DNA of 10,188 bases from Deltaproteobacteria bacterium. Lineage in GTDB: Bacteria > Desulfobacterota > DSM-4660 > Desulfatiglandales > Desulfatiglandaceae. Below, piece by piece: positions 1 through 5,826 of the stretch (position 1 is the stretch's first letter; each line of letters opens with the position of its first letter). The DNA is taken from the NCBI GenBank assembly GCA_029932035.1, contig JAOZQV010000044.1, positions 4,412-14,599 of the forward strand, in the 5' to 3' direction. A program made the translations under genes and the position numbers. The notes under the pieces were generated by a model, which searched no databases, was not told where the DNA came from, and saw only the letters and a program-made list of their open reading frames with translations.

Positions 1-485
1 GCATCAAACCCGGCCCTTTTGGCACGCAGGGCCGCCTTTGCAAAACTGTCCTGCACCCCTGGAATTTCCTCTAATTCTAATGCCCTCGGGGTTTCTCCTG
101 TCAACTTGGACCTAACCGCTGAGGATGAAAACGGTTTCCGTCCCCCTATCATGGAAGAATGGGTATAACGCCCTGCCTGGTAGAGCTGGGCGGCGATCTT
201 TGCGCCACGGCTTTTTACTGCATGGGTCAGGCTCTCAAGTCCGGGGATATAGCTGTCATCATGGATAGCGATCATGCTCGGCATACCACCATATTCATCG
301 ACCGGGCACCCTCCCACGATCACGAGGCCAACACCCCCCATCGCCCTCTTGGCGTAGAAAGCAATAAGGCGGTCTGTGACCTCTCCTTTCGGGGTGTAAG
401 CCAGGTGCATGGCCGTCATGACGATCCGGTTTTTGAGGTCCATGTTGTTGATCGTTATCGGTGAAAACAGATACGAAAATTCCAT
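1..485 (-). CDS. NADH:flavin oxidoreductase, old yellow enzyme family (partial, N-terminal 161 residues)
   Basis: An uninterrupted minus-strand frame starts at the ATG complementary to 483-485 and leaves the window at base 1, so the C-terminal part is missing. Visible hallmarks of the FMN-binding TIM-barrel N-terminus are FSPITINNMDLKNRIVM (residues 7-23), the GGVGLVIVGG strand (50-59), KIAAQLYQAGRYT (96-108) and the TPRALELEEI helix (132-141), followed by FAKAALRAKRAGFD. These match the 2,4-dienoyl-CoA reductase/enoate reductase branch, which reduces activated C=C bonds with NAD(P)H through FMN. The usual QLxHAGR motif reads QLYQAGR, a His-to-Gln change. Whether the FeS and FAD/NADH domains of the long FadH-like forms follow cannot be seen. 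A GGAG Shine-Dalgarno sits 8 nt before the ATG. The peptidase gene ends 34 bp upstream on the same strand, so co-transcription is likely. The substrate is unknown. Confidence 0.9.
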   Translation of the reverse strand, partial: MEFSYLFSPITINNMDLKNRIVMTAMHLAYTPKGEVTDRLIAFYAKRAMGGVGLVIVGGCPVDEYGGMPSMIAIHDDSYIPGLESLTHAVKSRGAKIAAQLYQAGRYTHSSMIGGRKPFSSSAVRSKLTGETPRALELEEIPGVQDSFAKAALRAKRAGFD

Positions 486-519
486 TTTATAAGCTCCTTT
501 CAAACGGTTTATTGTTTGT

Positions 520-1452
520 TTATTCCAACTCTTCCATCTCTTTCATAAGGCGTCTTTTCCTCAACATTAGTCTTATGGCCCCGTAAATGGTGAGAAGGGC
601 AGCAAAGGCAAAAAGTATCTCATAGAGATTGTAACTAAGATAGGTAAACCAGGTAATTCTTCTTCTGAGAGCGCTATGCCAGCCCTTTTCCAGGTCCCCA
701 AAGGGGATGGAGCATGATTTCAAAACAGCAGCGTGGACATTTTCGCCCCTTTTCATAAGCTCCAAGATCTCAAGAACACTCTCTCTTCCGAATTTACCGA
801 TAATGTGGTCTACAAAGCTCCTGCTCTCCTCATAGGCCAATATCAGATCCTGTTCGCGGCGTGGAAAGCCCTCAGCTAATGAACCGAGGGGAATAAATCG
901 CCCAGTGAAGGCTGCCTTGTTAAGGAGGGACCGTTTTTGTTCCAATATAATATCGCCTACGCCATCGCTCACCCATTGAGCTATACCCTCGTCAAGCCAC
1001 CTTGGGAGAGCAGCGCTTTTTATGTGCCGGTGAAGCAGGAGGTGACAAAGTTCATGCTTAAAGATATTTCTGAGGTTCAAAGGATGGGAGCTTATCTTTG
1101 AGTAATCGATTACGACGAGATCCTTTTCAGGGACAGCAAATGCCACGGTAAGTGGACTCCTAATCATCTGCTGAAATTGCTTGCTATCCTTAAGAAGGAT
1201 TATAGACGGAATTATATTCAAGTCCCATCCAAAGACCTTTTCCAGCTCTGCCCTGACCCCCGGATAGATTTCGGCCAGTTCTCTTGCAACCGGCTCATGA
1301 GGAGACTCAAAAAGAACCTTGATTCCACCCTCTTCTAAGAGATAAACTTCCCCTGCATAGAGGGATACCACAAAAAAGATCAGGAAGGCCACCGAAAATA
1401 GAAGGGTTGCGTTGCGGATTGTTGATTGTTGCTTGTTAATTACAGAGTCCAT
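520..1452 (-). CDS. Membrane-anchored peptidase MA-like metallopeptidase (HExxH)
   Basis: This 310-residue protein has a hydrophobic segment at about 17-33 (signal or anchor), a soluble domain, and a second hydrophobic helix at about 269-296 followed by a basic tail. The domain carries the zinc site HELCH (H133, E134, H137) and the downstream WLDEGIAQW motif, whose E155 is the likely third ligand. This is the arrangement of the gluzincin 'peptidase MA-like' family. The soluble domain probably faces the periplasm, with the C-terminal helix in the membrane; this topology is inference. The substrate is unknown; proteolysis of envelope or lipoprotein substrates is only a guess. The ATG at 1450-1452 has no clear Shine-Dalgarno, and the first codons run through a heptamer tandem repeat, so the true start is uncertain. 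Residues 1-35 with this start do form a plausible signal or anchor. It is followed after 34 bp by the flavin oxidoreductase gene and is divergent from the NamZ-like gene. Confidence 0.85.
   Translation of the reverse strand: MDSVINKQQSTIRNATLLFSVAFLIFFVVSLYAGEVYLLEEGGIKVLFESPHEPVARELAEIYPGVRAELEKVFGWDLNIIPSIILLKDSKQFQQMIRSPLTVAFAVPEKDLVVIDYSKISSHPLNLRNIFKHELCHLLLHRHIKSAALPRWLDEGIAQWVSDGVGDIILEQKRSLLNKAAFTGRFIPLGSLAEGFPRREQDLILAYEESRSFVDHIIGKFGRESVLEILELMKRGENVHAAVLKSCSIPFGDLEKGWHSALRRRITWFTYLSYNLYEILFAFAALLTIYGAIRLMLRKRRLMKEMEELE
1417..1437. repeat. Heptamer tandem repeat at the peptidase start
   Basis: Three adjacent 7-bp units on the plus strand read GATTGTT, GATTGTT, GCTTGTT. On the minus strand they encode roughly residues 6-12 of the peptidase as currently started. 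Because the gene also lacks a recognisable ribosome-binding site, the repeat may be spacer DNA that is read into the ORF. Confidence 0.6.
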
Positions 1453-1497
1453 TTAACCGGGGCGGTTTAATCTAACTCAACCAAAAACCAAATAATC

Positions 1498-1526
1498 TTG
1501 AAAAGGGATCATGCATACCATAAGAT
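1498..1526 (+). promoter_or_regulatory. Candidate sigma70-type promoter for the NamZ-like gene
   Basis: TTGAAA (1498-1503), a 17-bp spacer and TAAGAT (1521-1526) lie in the divergent spacer and point toward the NamZ-like gene. The -35 box matches the consensus at 5 of 6 positions and the -10 box at 4 of 6. It would give a leader of roughly 130 nt that contains the octamer repeat at 1616-1648. This is a sequence match only, and chance matches of this quality occur. Confidence 0.3.
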
Positions 1527-1615
1527 CTCGAAAAATGTCTCAGTACAGAGAACGGCAGATGGTTAGGCTCCCAATTTTACCAAACGGCACAAAACAAATG
1601 ACAATGCCCGCTTAA

Positions 1616-1648
1616 CTACTCAACCACTCAATCACTTAACGAAGTCTG
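1616..1648 (+). repeat. Octamer repeat copy upstream of the NamZ-like gene
   Basis: Three 8-bp units (consensus YYACTYAA; reverse complement TTRAGTRR) are followed by CGAAGTCTG, ending about 17 bp before the start codon. The same pattern of units followed by CG-N2-GTCTG occurs at 5191-5223, and in diverged form upstream of tolB and cpoB. Sequence further upstream (from about 1567, CTCCCAATTTT) also loosely resembles the distal end of the copies at 5008-5108 and 7376-7443. Confidence 0.6.
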
Positions 1649-1665
1649 CAAAACTGGAGAATCTG

Positions 1666-2847
1666 TTGAAAATGAACCGTGTCCTCACAGGACTTGACTG
1701 CATAGAATTAGAGAGGTGGAAAAAGCTGAACGGCCACAGACTGGGTCTCCTTGCCAACCAGGCCTCAGTAAAGCACAATTTAAGTACTGCAAGGGAGGTC
1801 ATTACGCATCTATTCCCCGGTCAATTAAAGGCCCTTCTCGGTCCGCAGCACGGCTATGGAGGCGAAGACCAGGACAATATGGTGGAAACCCCCCATTCAC
1901 ATGATGAGACATTGAAGATTCCCGTCTTCAGCCTTTATGCAGAATCGAGGCATCCGGTTTCGACCATGTTTGATCTGATTGATACCTTGATCATAGACCT
2001 TCAGGATGTGGGCGCCAGGGTTTACACCTTTGCCTCCACCATGCTCAACTGCCTCAGGACAGCGGCAAAGTACGGCAAAAGAGTGGTTGTTTTGGACCGC
2101 CCCAATCCATTAGGTGGAGATGTGGTCGAGGGAAACCTGCTACAGGCGGAGCTATATTCATTTGTAGGCCCCTGTAGCTTGCCCATGCGCCATGGTTTGA
2201 CAATGGGAGAGATGGCCCGGATTTTCAACCAACTGTTCGAGCTTGATTGCGACCTGGAAATCATACCGATGCAGGGATGGCAACGGAACATGTTATGGGA
2301 CCAAACAGGCCTAAGATGGAGTATGCCATCTCCTAACATGCCTTTGTCGCAAACCGCCCAAGTCTATCCAGGCCAGGTGATCTGGGAAGGAACAAATCTT
2401 TCTGAAGGAAGAGGAACATGCCGGCCTTTTGAGATCTTTGGAGCGCCTTTTTTAGATACTAAGGCCATCAAAAAGATGCTGGATCCGGGTGCCATGACAG
2501 GCTGTTATCTCCAAGAGTACCAGTTTCGCCCAACATTCCATAAATGGGCAGGGGAACTCTGCTACGGGTTTATGATACACGTTCTTGATCCACACGCTTA
2601 TCAGCCCTATTACACCTCACTTGGCCTGTTGCAGGCAATTATGGAACTCCATGGGAGGGATTTTGCGTGGAAACAACCTCCCTACGAGTATGAATATAAA
2701 AAAAAGCCCATTGATTTGATCATGGGCAATTCATCCTTGAGGCGTGGTCTCGAATCTGGTAAACCCCTTCTTCTTCTAAGGGAGGGCTGGTTGCCAGAAC
2801 TCGAATCCTATGTCGGCTGGAGAAAACCCTATCTCCTTTATTCGTGA
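1666..2847 (+). CDS. DUF1343/NamZ-type exo-beta-N-acetylmuramidase-like protein (GH171 family)
   Basis: The 393-residue product shows the conserved blocks of the DUF1343 family: LLGPQHGYGGEDQDNM (57-72), DLQDVGARVYTFAS (111-124), DRPNPLGG (144-151), LPMRHGLTMGE (172-182), PSPNMP (221-226), YPG (234-236) and EGTNLSEGRGT (241-251) with PFEIFGAPF after it. The founding member, Bacillus subtilis NamZ, removes terminal N-acetylmuramic acid from cell-wall fragments, so a role in muropeptide turnover is the best prediction. No signal peptide is visible, which suggests a cytosolic enzyme acting on imported sugars, unlike secreted family members. Two starts are possible: TTG at 1666, 6 nt after GGAG (1656-1659), and ATG at 1672, 12 nt after it. 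The spacing favours TTG and the codon favours ATG; they differ by two residues. The gene appears monocistronic and ends in a hairpin terminator. Confidence 0.9.
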   Translation: MKMNRVLTGLDCIELERWKKLNGHRLGLLANQASVKHNLSTAREVITHLFPGQLKALLGPQHGYGGEDQDNMVETPHSHDETLKIPVFSLYAESRHPVSTMFDLIDTLIIDLQDVGARVYTFASTMLNCLRTAAKYGKRVVVLDRPNPLGGDVVEGNLLQAELYSFVGPCSLPMRHGLTMGEMARIFNQLFELDCDLEIIPMQGWQRNMLWDQTGLRWSMPSPNMPLSQTAQVYPGQVIWEGTNLSEGRGTCRPFEIFGAPFLDTKAIKKMLDPGAMTGCYLQEYQFRPTFHKWAGELCYGFMIHVLDPHAYQPYYTSLGLLQAIMELHGRDFAWKQPPYEYEYKKKPIDLIMGNSSLRRGLESGKPLLLLREGWLPELESYVGWRKPYLLYS

Positions 2848-2861
2848 TTACAGAAATCGAC

Positions 2862-2905
2862 AAATAGTTGAGTCTAATCTAAGGAGAGCTCCAACTATTT
2901 TTTTT
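2862..2905 (+). terminator. Rho-independent terminator of the NamZ-like gene, overlapping the convergent HTH gene
   Basis: A perfect 9-bp inverted repeat (AAATAGTTG at 2862-2870, CAACTATTT at 2892-2900) encloses a 21-nt loop and runs into eight T residues (2898-2905), 15 bp after the stop codon. The right arm contains the stop codon of the minus-strand HTH gene (2895-2897), so the element lies between convergent genes. The T-tract serves only the plus-strand transcript well; on the minus strand just three T follow the stem. Confidence 0.7.
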
Positions 2906-3062
2906 CTCCGCCGATCCATCTGTCAATGGCATCTTTATCGAACCGCCAAACCCTGCCGATCCGGATAGCAGGGATTTTACCTTCTGCTGCATACTTACAA
3001 ATTGTGATTTCATGTAATTTCAAATATTTTGCGATTTCTTTGGTAGTCATGATCTTTGGCAT
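2895..3062 (-). CDS. Small helix-turn-helix DNA-binding protein (excisionase/AlpA, MerR-like fold)
   Basis: This 55-residue gene is too short for many gene finders but is well supported. It begins with MPKIMTTKEIAKYLKLHEIT and continues with the signature IPAIRIGRVWRFDKDAIDRWI (30-50). This is the winged-helix 'excisionase family' pattern: TTKEIAxYLxL, then GKIPAIRIG, then WRFxxxxIDxWI. Such proteins bind DNA either as recombination directionality factors or as small transcription regulators. No integrase or phage gene is in the window, so a local regulator is the better guess here. The ATG (3060-3062) follows a GGAG about 6 nt upstream. A minus-strand promoter is predicted at 3141-3169, and the nuclease gene is divergent. 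The usual second position of the recognition helix reads HEITICKYAAEGK, where family members commonly have xxTVYRWxxxGK; the Cys and Ala are slightly unusual. Confidence 0.85.
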   Translation of the reverse strand: MPKIMTTKEIAKYLKLHEITICKYAAEGKIPAIRIGRVWRFDKDAIDRWIGGEKK

Positions 3063-3140
3063 GGTACACTCCTTTATATTTTGATTTATCCTATGGATTT
3101 TCCAATATGCGAAACAATGTCAAATAACTATTGAGTGACA

Positions 3141-3169
3141 AATTTAACACCGAAAAACTTTAAAGTCAA
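3141..3169 (-). promoter_or_regulatory. Candidate promoter of the HTH gene
   Basis: Read on the minus strand, TTGACT (complement of 3164-3169), a 17-bp spacer and TAAATT (complement of 3141-3146) form a sigma70-like pair, giving a leader of about 70 nt. The -35 box overlaps the palindrome at 3157-3166, which would suit repression. Confidence 0.45.
3157..3166. promoter_or_regulatory. Palindrome ACTTTAAAGT, candidate operator
   Basis: A perfect 10-bp palindrome overlapping the -35 box of the HTH promoter candidate. It shares the half-site ACTTTA with the 14-bp palindrome at 3211-3224. Binding by the neighbouring HTH protein (autoregulation) is inference. Confidence 0.35.
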
Positions 3170-3210
3170 TAAAAAACCTGTTAATAATGAAAACTACATG
3201 AAAATATCCT

Positions 3211-3224
3211 AACTTTATAAAGTT
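3211..3224. promoter_or_regulatory. 14-bp perfect palindrome AACTTTATAAAGTT, candidate operator
   Basis: A perfect 14-bp palindrome about 57 bp before the nuclease start codon. Its centre contains TATAAA, a possible -10 box for the nuclease gene, although no good -35 box lies 16-18 bp upstream. It resembles the 10-bp palindrome at 3157-3166, with centres about 56 bp apart. The spacer is very AT-rich, so chance palindromes are less surprising here than in neighbouring DNA. Confidence 0.35.
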
Positions 3225-3280
3225 TATTTATATTTTGCTTTTCCAGGCTCGTTTCTAACAAATCAAAAAAAGAGAGCACC

Positions 3281-3943
3281 ATGAAATTCAAAAAAATCAC
3301 CTTCCTTATAATCCTAATCCTCTTGCAGGGGCTCTCTCTATCCTTAAACTCTTTTGCTTTTCATAGGGTCGTATTCGTTTATGACGGCGATACTGTTCTT
3401 CTCAAAAACGGGGCCAAGGTTCGATATTTGGGGATCAATACTCCCGAGATCAATCACCAAGGCGGCGAGAGTGAGTTTATGGCCCATTCAGCAAAAAATT
3501 TCAACCAAAAATTGGTAAAAGGTGCTCCGGTTAGGCTTGAATACGATCTGGTCAGGAGGGACAGGTACAAGCGAGTTCTTGCCTATGTTTTTTTAGAGAA
3601 TGGGGATATGGTCAATGCGCTTTTAGTCCGGAAGGGGCTTGCCTATGTCATATCAATCAGACCTAATCTGAAGTATAGAGATCTATTGCTTGAATGCCAA
3701 AGGAAGGCGATAAAGGAAAGAGTTGGAATCTGGAGCAACCTTTTGAGATACAAGGGGGAACACCACCTCGGAAACAGGAAATCCTATTGCTTTCATAGGC
3801 CTGATTGCCCATTTGCAAGGAGAATATCTAAAAAAAATCTCATCAGATTCAGATCCAGTTATGATGCATTTTGGGAGGGTTACAGCCCTTGTAAGAGGTG
3901 TAAGCCAAGCGGTAAGCGTTCACAGGTTCAGAATTCAAAGTAA
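3281..3943 (+). CDS. Exported staphylococcal nuclease-like protein with C-terminal Ada-like zinc motif
   Basis: The 220-residue product starts with a signal peptide (basic MKFKK, hydrophobic core about 6-22, likely cut near NSFA, 24-27). A staphylococcal-nuclease (SNase) fold follows at about 28-153. Residues aligned to the S. aureus active site are D35 and D37 in YDGD, R48, T54 and E56 in RYLGINTPE, and R98 in DRYKRVLAY. The position of Ca2+ ligand Asp40 is N53, a common variant in bacterial homologues. The tail at about 168-208 has YCFHRPDCP and GYSPCKRC, giving C170/H172/C176 and C204/C207 as metal-ligand candidates, as in Ada-type zinc modules; a structural or DNA-binding role is inferred. 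It is probably a periplasmic or secreted Ca2+-dependent nuclease. A purine-rich AGAGAG lies about 4 nt before the ATG. The gene is divergent from the HTH gene and convergent with cpoB. Confidence 0.9.
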   Translation: MKFKKITFLIILILLQGLSLSLNSFAFHRVVFVYDGDTVLLKNGAKVRYLGINTPEINHQGGESEFMAHSAKNFNQKLVKGAPVRLEYDLVRRDRYKRVLAYVFLENGDMVNALLVRKGLAYVISIRPNLKYRDLLLECQRKAIKERVGIWSNLLRYKGEHHLGNRKSYCFHRPDCPFARRISKKNLIRFRSSYDAFWEGYSPCKRCKPSGKRSQVQNSK

Positions 3944-4028
3944 TCCTCCTAAGGCTAACTACTTACAATAATTAGCAATTACCCGTAAAAAGGACTTTTT
4001 GCGAGCGTATCATAATCGTGTTGAGTAA

Positions 4029-4052
4029 GATTAGGATTACGATTAAGATTAT
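4029..4052. repeat. Hexamer tandem repeat GATTAN, four units
   Basis: Four contiguous 6-bp units share GATTA, while the sixth base is G, C, A and T in turn. An 8-bp inverted repeat (TCATAATC at 4010-4017, GATTATGA at 4047-4054) overlaps it. It lies in the 141-bp convergent spacer between the nuclease gene and cpoB. No T-tract accompanies the inverted repeat, so a terminator is not claimed. Confidence 0.55.
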
Positions 4053-4084
4053 GAAATAGGGAAGCTATCTTATCCTGTCAGCTT

Positions 4085-4993
4085 TTATTTAATTGTCCTG
4101 AGTTTCGCTTTGGCGATCTTTGCTTCGCTTGATTTGGGATATTTCTTGATAAGCTTTTTCAGAAGAAGTCTTGCGCTGGTCTTGTCTTTTATTTCATAAA
4201 AAGCCAATGCCTGGCGAAGAATAGCATTAGGTACTTTGTTTCCCTTTGGGTATTTCTTTATCACAGTCTGGAAGGCCAAGATCGCCTGCTCATACTGTTT
4301 AAGGGCCATATAGGATTCCCCTACCCAGTATTGGGCGTTGTCAGCCAACTTCGACTTGGGGAACTTCTTAATAAAATTTGCAAAACCGGCAATCGCCTCC
4401 TCGTATTTTTCTTCCCTATATAGCTTAAGGGTCAAATCATATAGCTTTTTTTCAGGAGACACTTCAGGTTGTTTAATATCCAGGACTGGTTTTTCAGTAG
4501 CCTTAGTTTGAACCACTGGCACCTGAGCGACTGTGGGCGTCTTGCTAAGGTCCTGTCCCTGTTGCCGGGCATCTATTTCAATGCCAAGATATGCATTAAT
4601 CCGGTTCACTTTCAATTCTAACTCTGAAATGCGGTCTTTGAGATCAGTGATACTTATCCCCATATCATCCTGAGCAGTGGTATCTCTTTCAATGGCACGC
4701 CTTACAAGATGGTTGTTTTCATCCAGACGGCCTGAAATGCTTCGCATTTCTTCCCTGACCTTATCGATCTCAATGGCTGTTTTTGCCTGTTGCTCACGGG
4801 TAGAAGCCAGTTTTGAATCCAGTTTTTTTTCTGTTGTTTCCTGAAGACTGCTAACTCTCTTGTTGAGGGCCACAATTTGATCGTTATGATACTGAAAATC
4901 TTCATCGGTGACACAGGAGGTAAGCAAAAAGAGGGAACCACTAATTATCCCCAGTTTAATGCCAAAATGTTTTATTGAGATAAAAATTCCCAT
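4085..4993 (-). CDS. cpoB: Tol-Pal system coordinator CpoB (YbgF), lipoprotein form
   Basis: This 302-residue protein has a lipoprotein signal ending in LLTSC (Cys27, then Val), a coiled-coil region (about 33-140) like the trimerising N-terminus of CpoB, a Pro/Thr/Gln-rich linker (about 145-180), and three tetratricopeptide repeats at about 182-300. Repeat starts are visible as YDLTLKLYREEKYEEAI, YWVGESYMALKQYEQAI and ILRQALAFYEIKDKTSA, each followed by F/L-IKKxPKS or PKG. CpoB coordinates peptidoglycan synthesis with Tol-Pal-driven outer-membrane constriction. E. coli CpoB is a soluble periplasmic protein, so the lipobox implies membrane tethering here; Val after Cys does not suggest inner-membrane retention. 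It is the last gene of the tol cluster. GGGG lies 4 nt before the ATG (4991-4993), and a repeat element sits directly upstream. Confidence 0.93.
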   Translation of the reverse strand: MGIFISIKHFGIKLGIISGSLFLLTSCVTDEDFQYHNDQIVALNKRVSSLQETTEKKLDSKLASTREQQAKTAIEIDKVREEMRSISGRLDENNHLVRRAIERDTTAQDDMGISITDLKDRISELELKVNRINAYLGIEIDARQQGQDLSKTPTVAQVPVVQTKATEKPVLDIKQPEVSPEKKLYDLTLKLYREEKYEEAIAGFANFIKKFPKSKLADNAQYWVGESYMALKQYEQAILAFQTVIKKYPKGNKVPNAILRQALAFYEIKDKTSARLLLKKLIKKYPKSSEAKIAKAKLRTIK

Positions 4994-5007
4994 ATGTCCC
5001 CGTTCTG

Positions 5008-5108
5008 CAGACCTCGTTGAGAGGTTTAGTCCCGCCCAAGGCGGGATTGAGTGGTTAAGTCGTTATTATTATTTGGATTCGCACCCTTTACCCAAAAATT
5101 GGGCACCC
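5008..5108 (-). repeat. Composite repeat element, copy A (upstream of cpoB)
   Basis: Read on the plus strand it runs from CAGACCTCGTT to AATTGGGCACCC. It aligns with the element at 7376-7443 along its whole length, apart from about 30 bp of extra sequence that carries the hairpin AGTCCCGCC-CAA-GGCGGGATT (5028-5048, 9-bp stem). It contains TTGAGTGG-type octamers (5046-5062). It ends about 15 bp before the cpoB start codon, so the cpoB leader is largely repeat sequence. Confidence 0.75.
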
Positions 5109-5125
5109 GATATGATTGAAGGGCT

Positions 5126-5183
5126 AATCCCGCCTCTTTCCAACGAAGGTGGGACTGATTTAATCCCGCCACCAGGTGGGATT
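5126..5183. repeat. Two GC-rich hairpins of the CCCGCC/GGCGGG family
   Basis: One hairpin has arms TCCCGCC (5128-5134) and GGTGGGA (5148-5154). The second has arms AATCCCGCC (5162-5170) and GGTGGGATT (5175-5183) around a 4-nt ACCA loop. Each has one C-to-T change that leaves a G-U wobble in plus-strand RNA but a mismatch in the tol mRNA orientation. With the hairpin at 5028-5048, they make three similar structures in the 233-bp pal-cpoB spacer, reminiscent of REP-type palindromes. Confidence 0.65.
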
Positions 5184-5190
5184 TGCTGTA

Positions 5191-5223
5191 CAACTCAACC
5201 ACTCAACTATTTGACGCTGTCTG
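5191..5223 (+). repeat. Octamer repeat copy at the 3' end of pal
   Basis: Three 8-bp units followed by CGCTGTCTG match the copy at 1616-1648 with few differences. It ends 3 bp before the pal stop codon complement (5227-5229). Together with the CAGAC end of copy A at 5008, the pal-cpoB spacer is bounded by inverted CAGAC...GTCTG ends. Confidence 0.65.
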
Positions 5224-5226
5224 TTC

Positions 5227-5778
5227 TTACTGCAATAACTTAAATGTATCTCGCCTATTAAAGGCCCAGGCAACCTCATTATTTGCCGGATCTGCCGGCT
5301 TCAATTCACCATAGCTGATAGTTTTGATTCGATCACCAGATACCCCTAAGGCAATAAGGTATTGTTTTGCGGAATCAGCTCTTCTCTCGCCTAAAGCCAG
5401 GTTGTATTCCTCGGTGCCTCTATTATCACAGTTGCCTCCAATGAGGAGTGAGAAGGAACGGTTATTACGGAGGAAGCTCGCCTTTTTCTTCAAGATCTCT
5501 TGTGCCTCAGGCCCCAAATTTGATCTGTCAAAATCAAAATAGATATTTGTATCTTCAAAATTCTCTATCTGTCTAACAAGCTCTGGGGGTACCTCTATGA
5601 CCTCTACTACAGTTTCTTCCTTTGGCGCCTCCTTCACAACAACTACAACTTCTTCTTCAACAGGTGGTTGAACTGTTTCAGAGATGTTAACCTGTTTTTT
5701 TGCGCACGACGTGACAAAAAATAGAATCGAGCAAACAAAAGCCATGGCAACTAAGCCAGTCATCACTTTTTTTCCCAT
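5227..5778 (-). CDS. pal: Peptidoglycan-associated lipoprotein Pal
   Basis: The 183-residue product has a lipoprotein signal with FVTSC (lipidated Cys25), an acidic Val/Glu/Pro-rich tether (about 31-65), and an OmpA-type peptidoglycan-binding domain (about 73-183). The domain shows IYFDFDRSNL (79-88), GNCDNRGTEEYNLALGERRA (115-134) and ISYGELKP with AFNRRD (155-177). It anchors the outer membrane to peptidoglycan and binds TolB and TolA. The canonical GHTDERGT reads GNCDNRGT; N/C variants are known in non-enteric Pal proteins, and the diaminopimelate-contacting Asp and Arg are kept. AGGAGG lies 9 nt before the ATG, the strongest ribosome-binding site in the cluster, consistent with high Pal expression. 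The long 255-bp gap from tolB and a promoter-like pair at 5798-5826 leave room for separate transcription. Confidence 0.96.
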   Translation of the reverse strand: MGKKVMTGLVAMAFVCSILFFVTSCAKKQVNISETVQPPVEEEVVVVVKEAPKEETVVEVIEVPPELVRQIENFEDTNIYFDFDRSNLGPEAQEILKKKASFLRNNRSFSLLIGGNCDNRGTEEYNLALGERRADSAKQYLIALGVSGDRIKTISYGELKPADPANNEVAWAFNRRDTFKLLQ

Positions 5779-5797
5779 ACACCCTTACCTCCTGATT

Positions 5798-5826
5798 TTT
5801 ATAGTTTATGCCAAACAAGGTATCAA
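5798..5826 (-). promoter_or_regulatory. Candidate internal promoter for pal
   Basis: On the minus strand TTGATA (complement of 5821-5826), exactly 17 bp and TATAAA (complement of 5798-5803) form a good sigma70-like match in the tolB-pal spacer. The weakness is position: the predicted start falls near 5791-5793, at the edge of the AGGAGG, leaving a leader of only about 14 nt. The rest of the spacer (5827-6033) shows no convincing gene or terminator. A degenerate hairpin-like CCCACC...GGGCTACAG segment lies at about 5844-5870. Confidence 0.3.

Noticed and set aside
159..464. 101-codon plus-strand reading frame
   Set aside because: It lies antisense within the flavin oxidoreductase gene, whose minus-strand protein matches the family motif by motif; the plus-strand product resembles nothing.
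3991..4003. AAAAAGGACTTTTT hairpin as a terminator between the nuclease gene and cpoB
   Set aside because: The stem is only A-T pairs around a very small loop and would be too weak; no convincing terminator was found in this convergent spacer.
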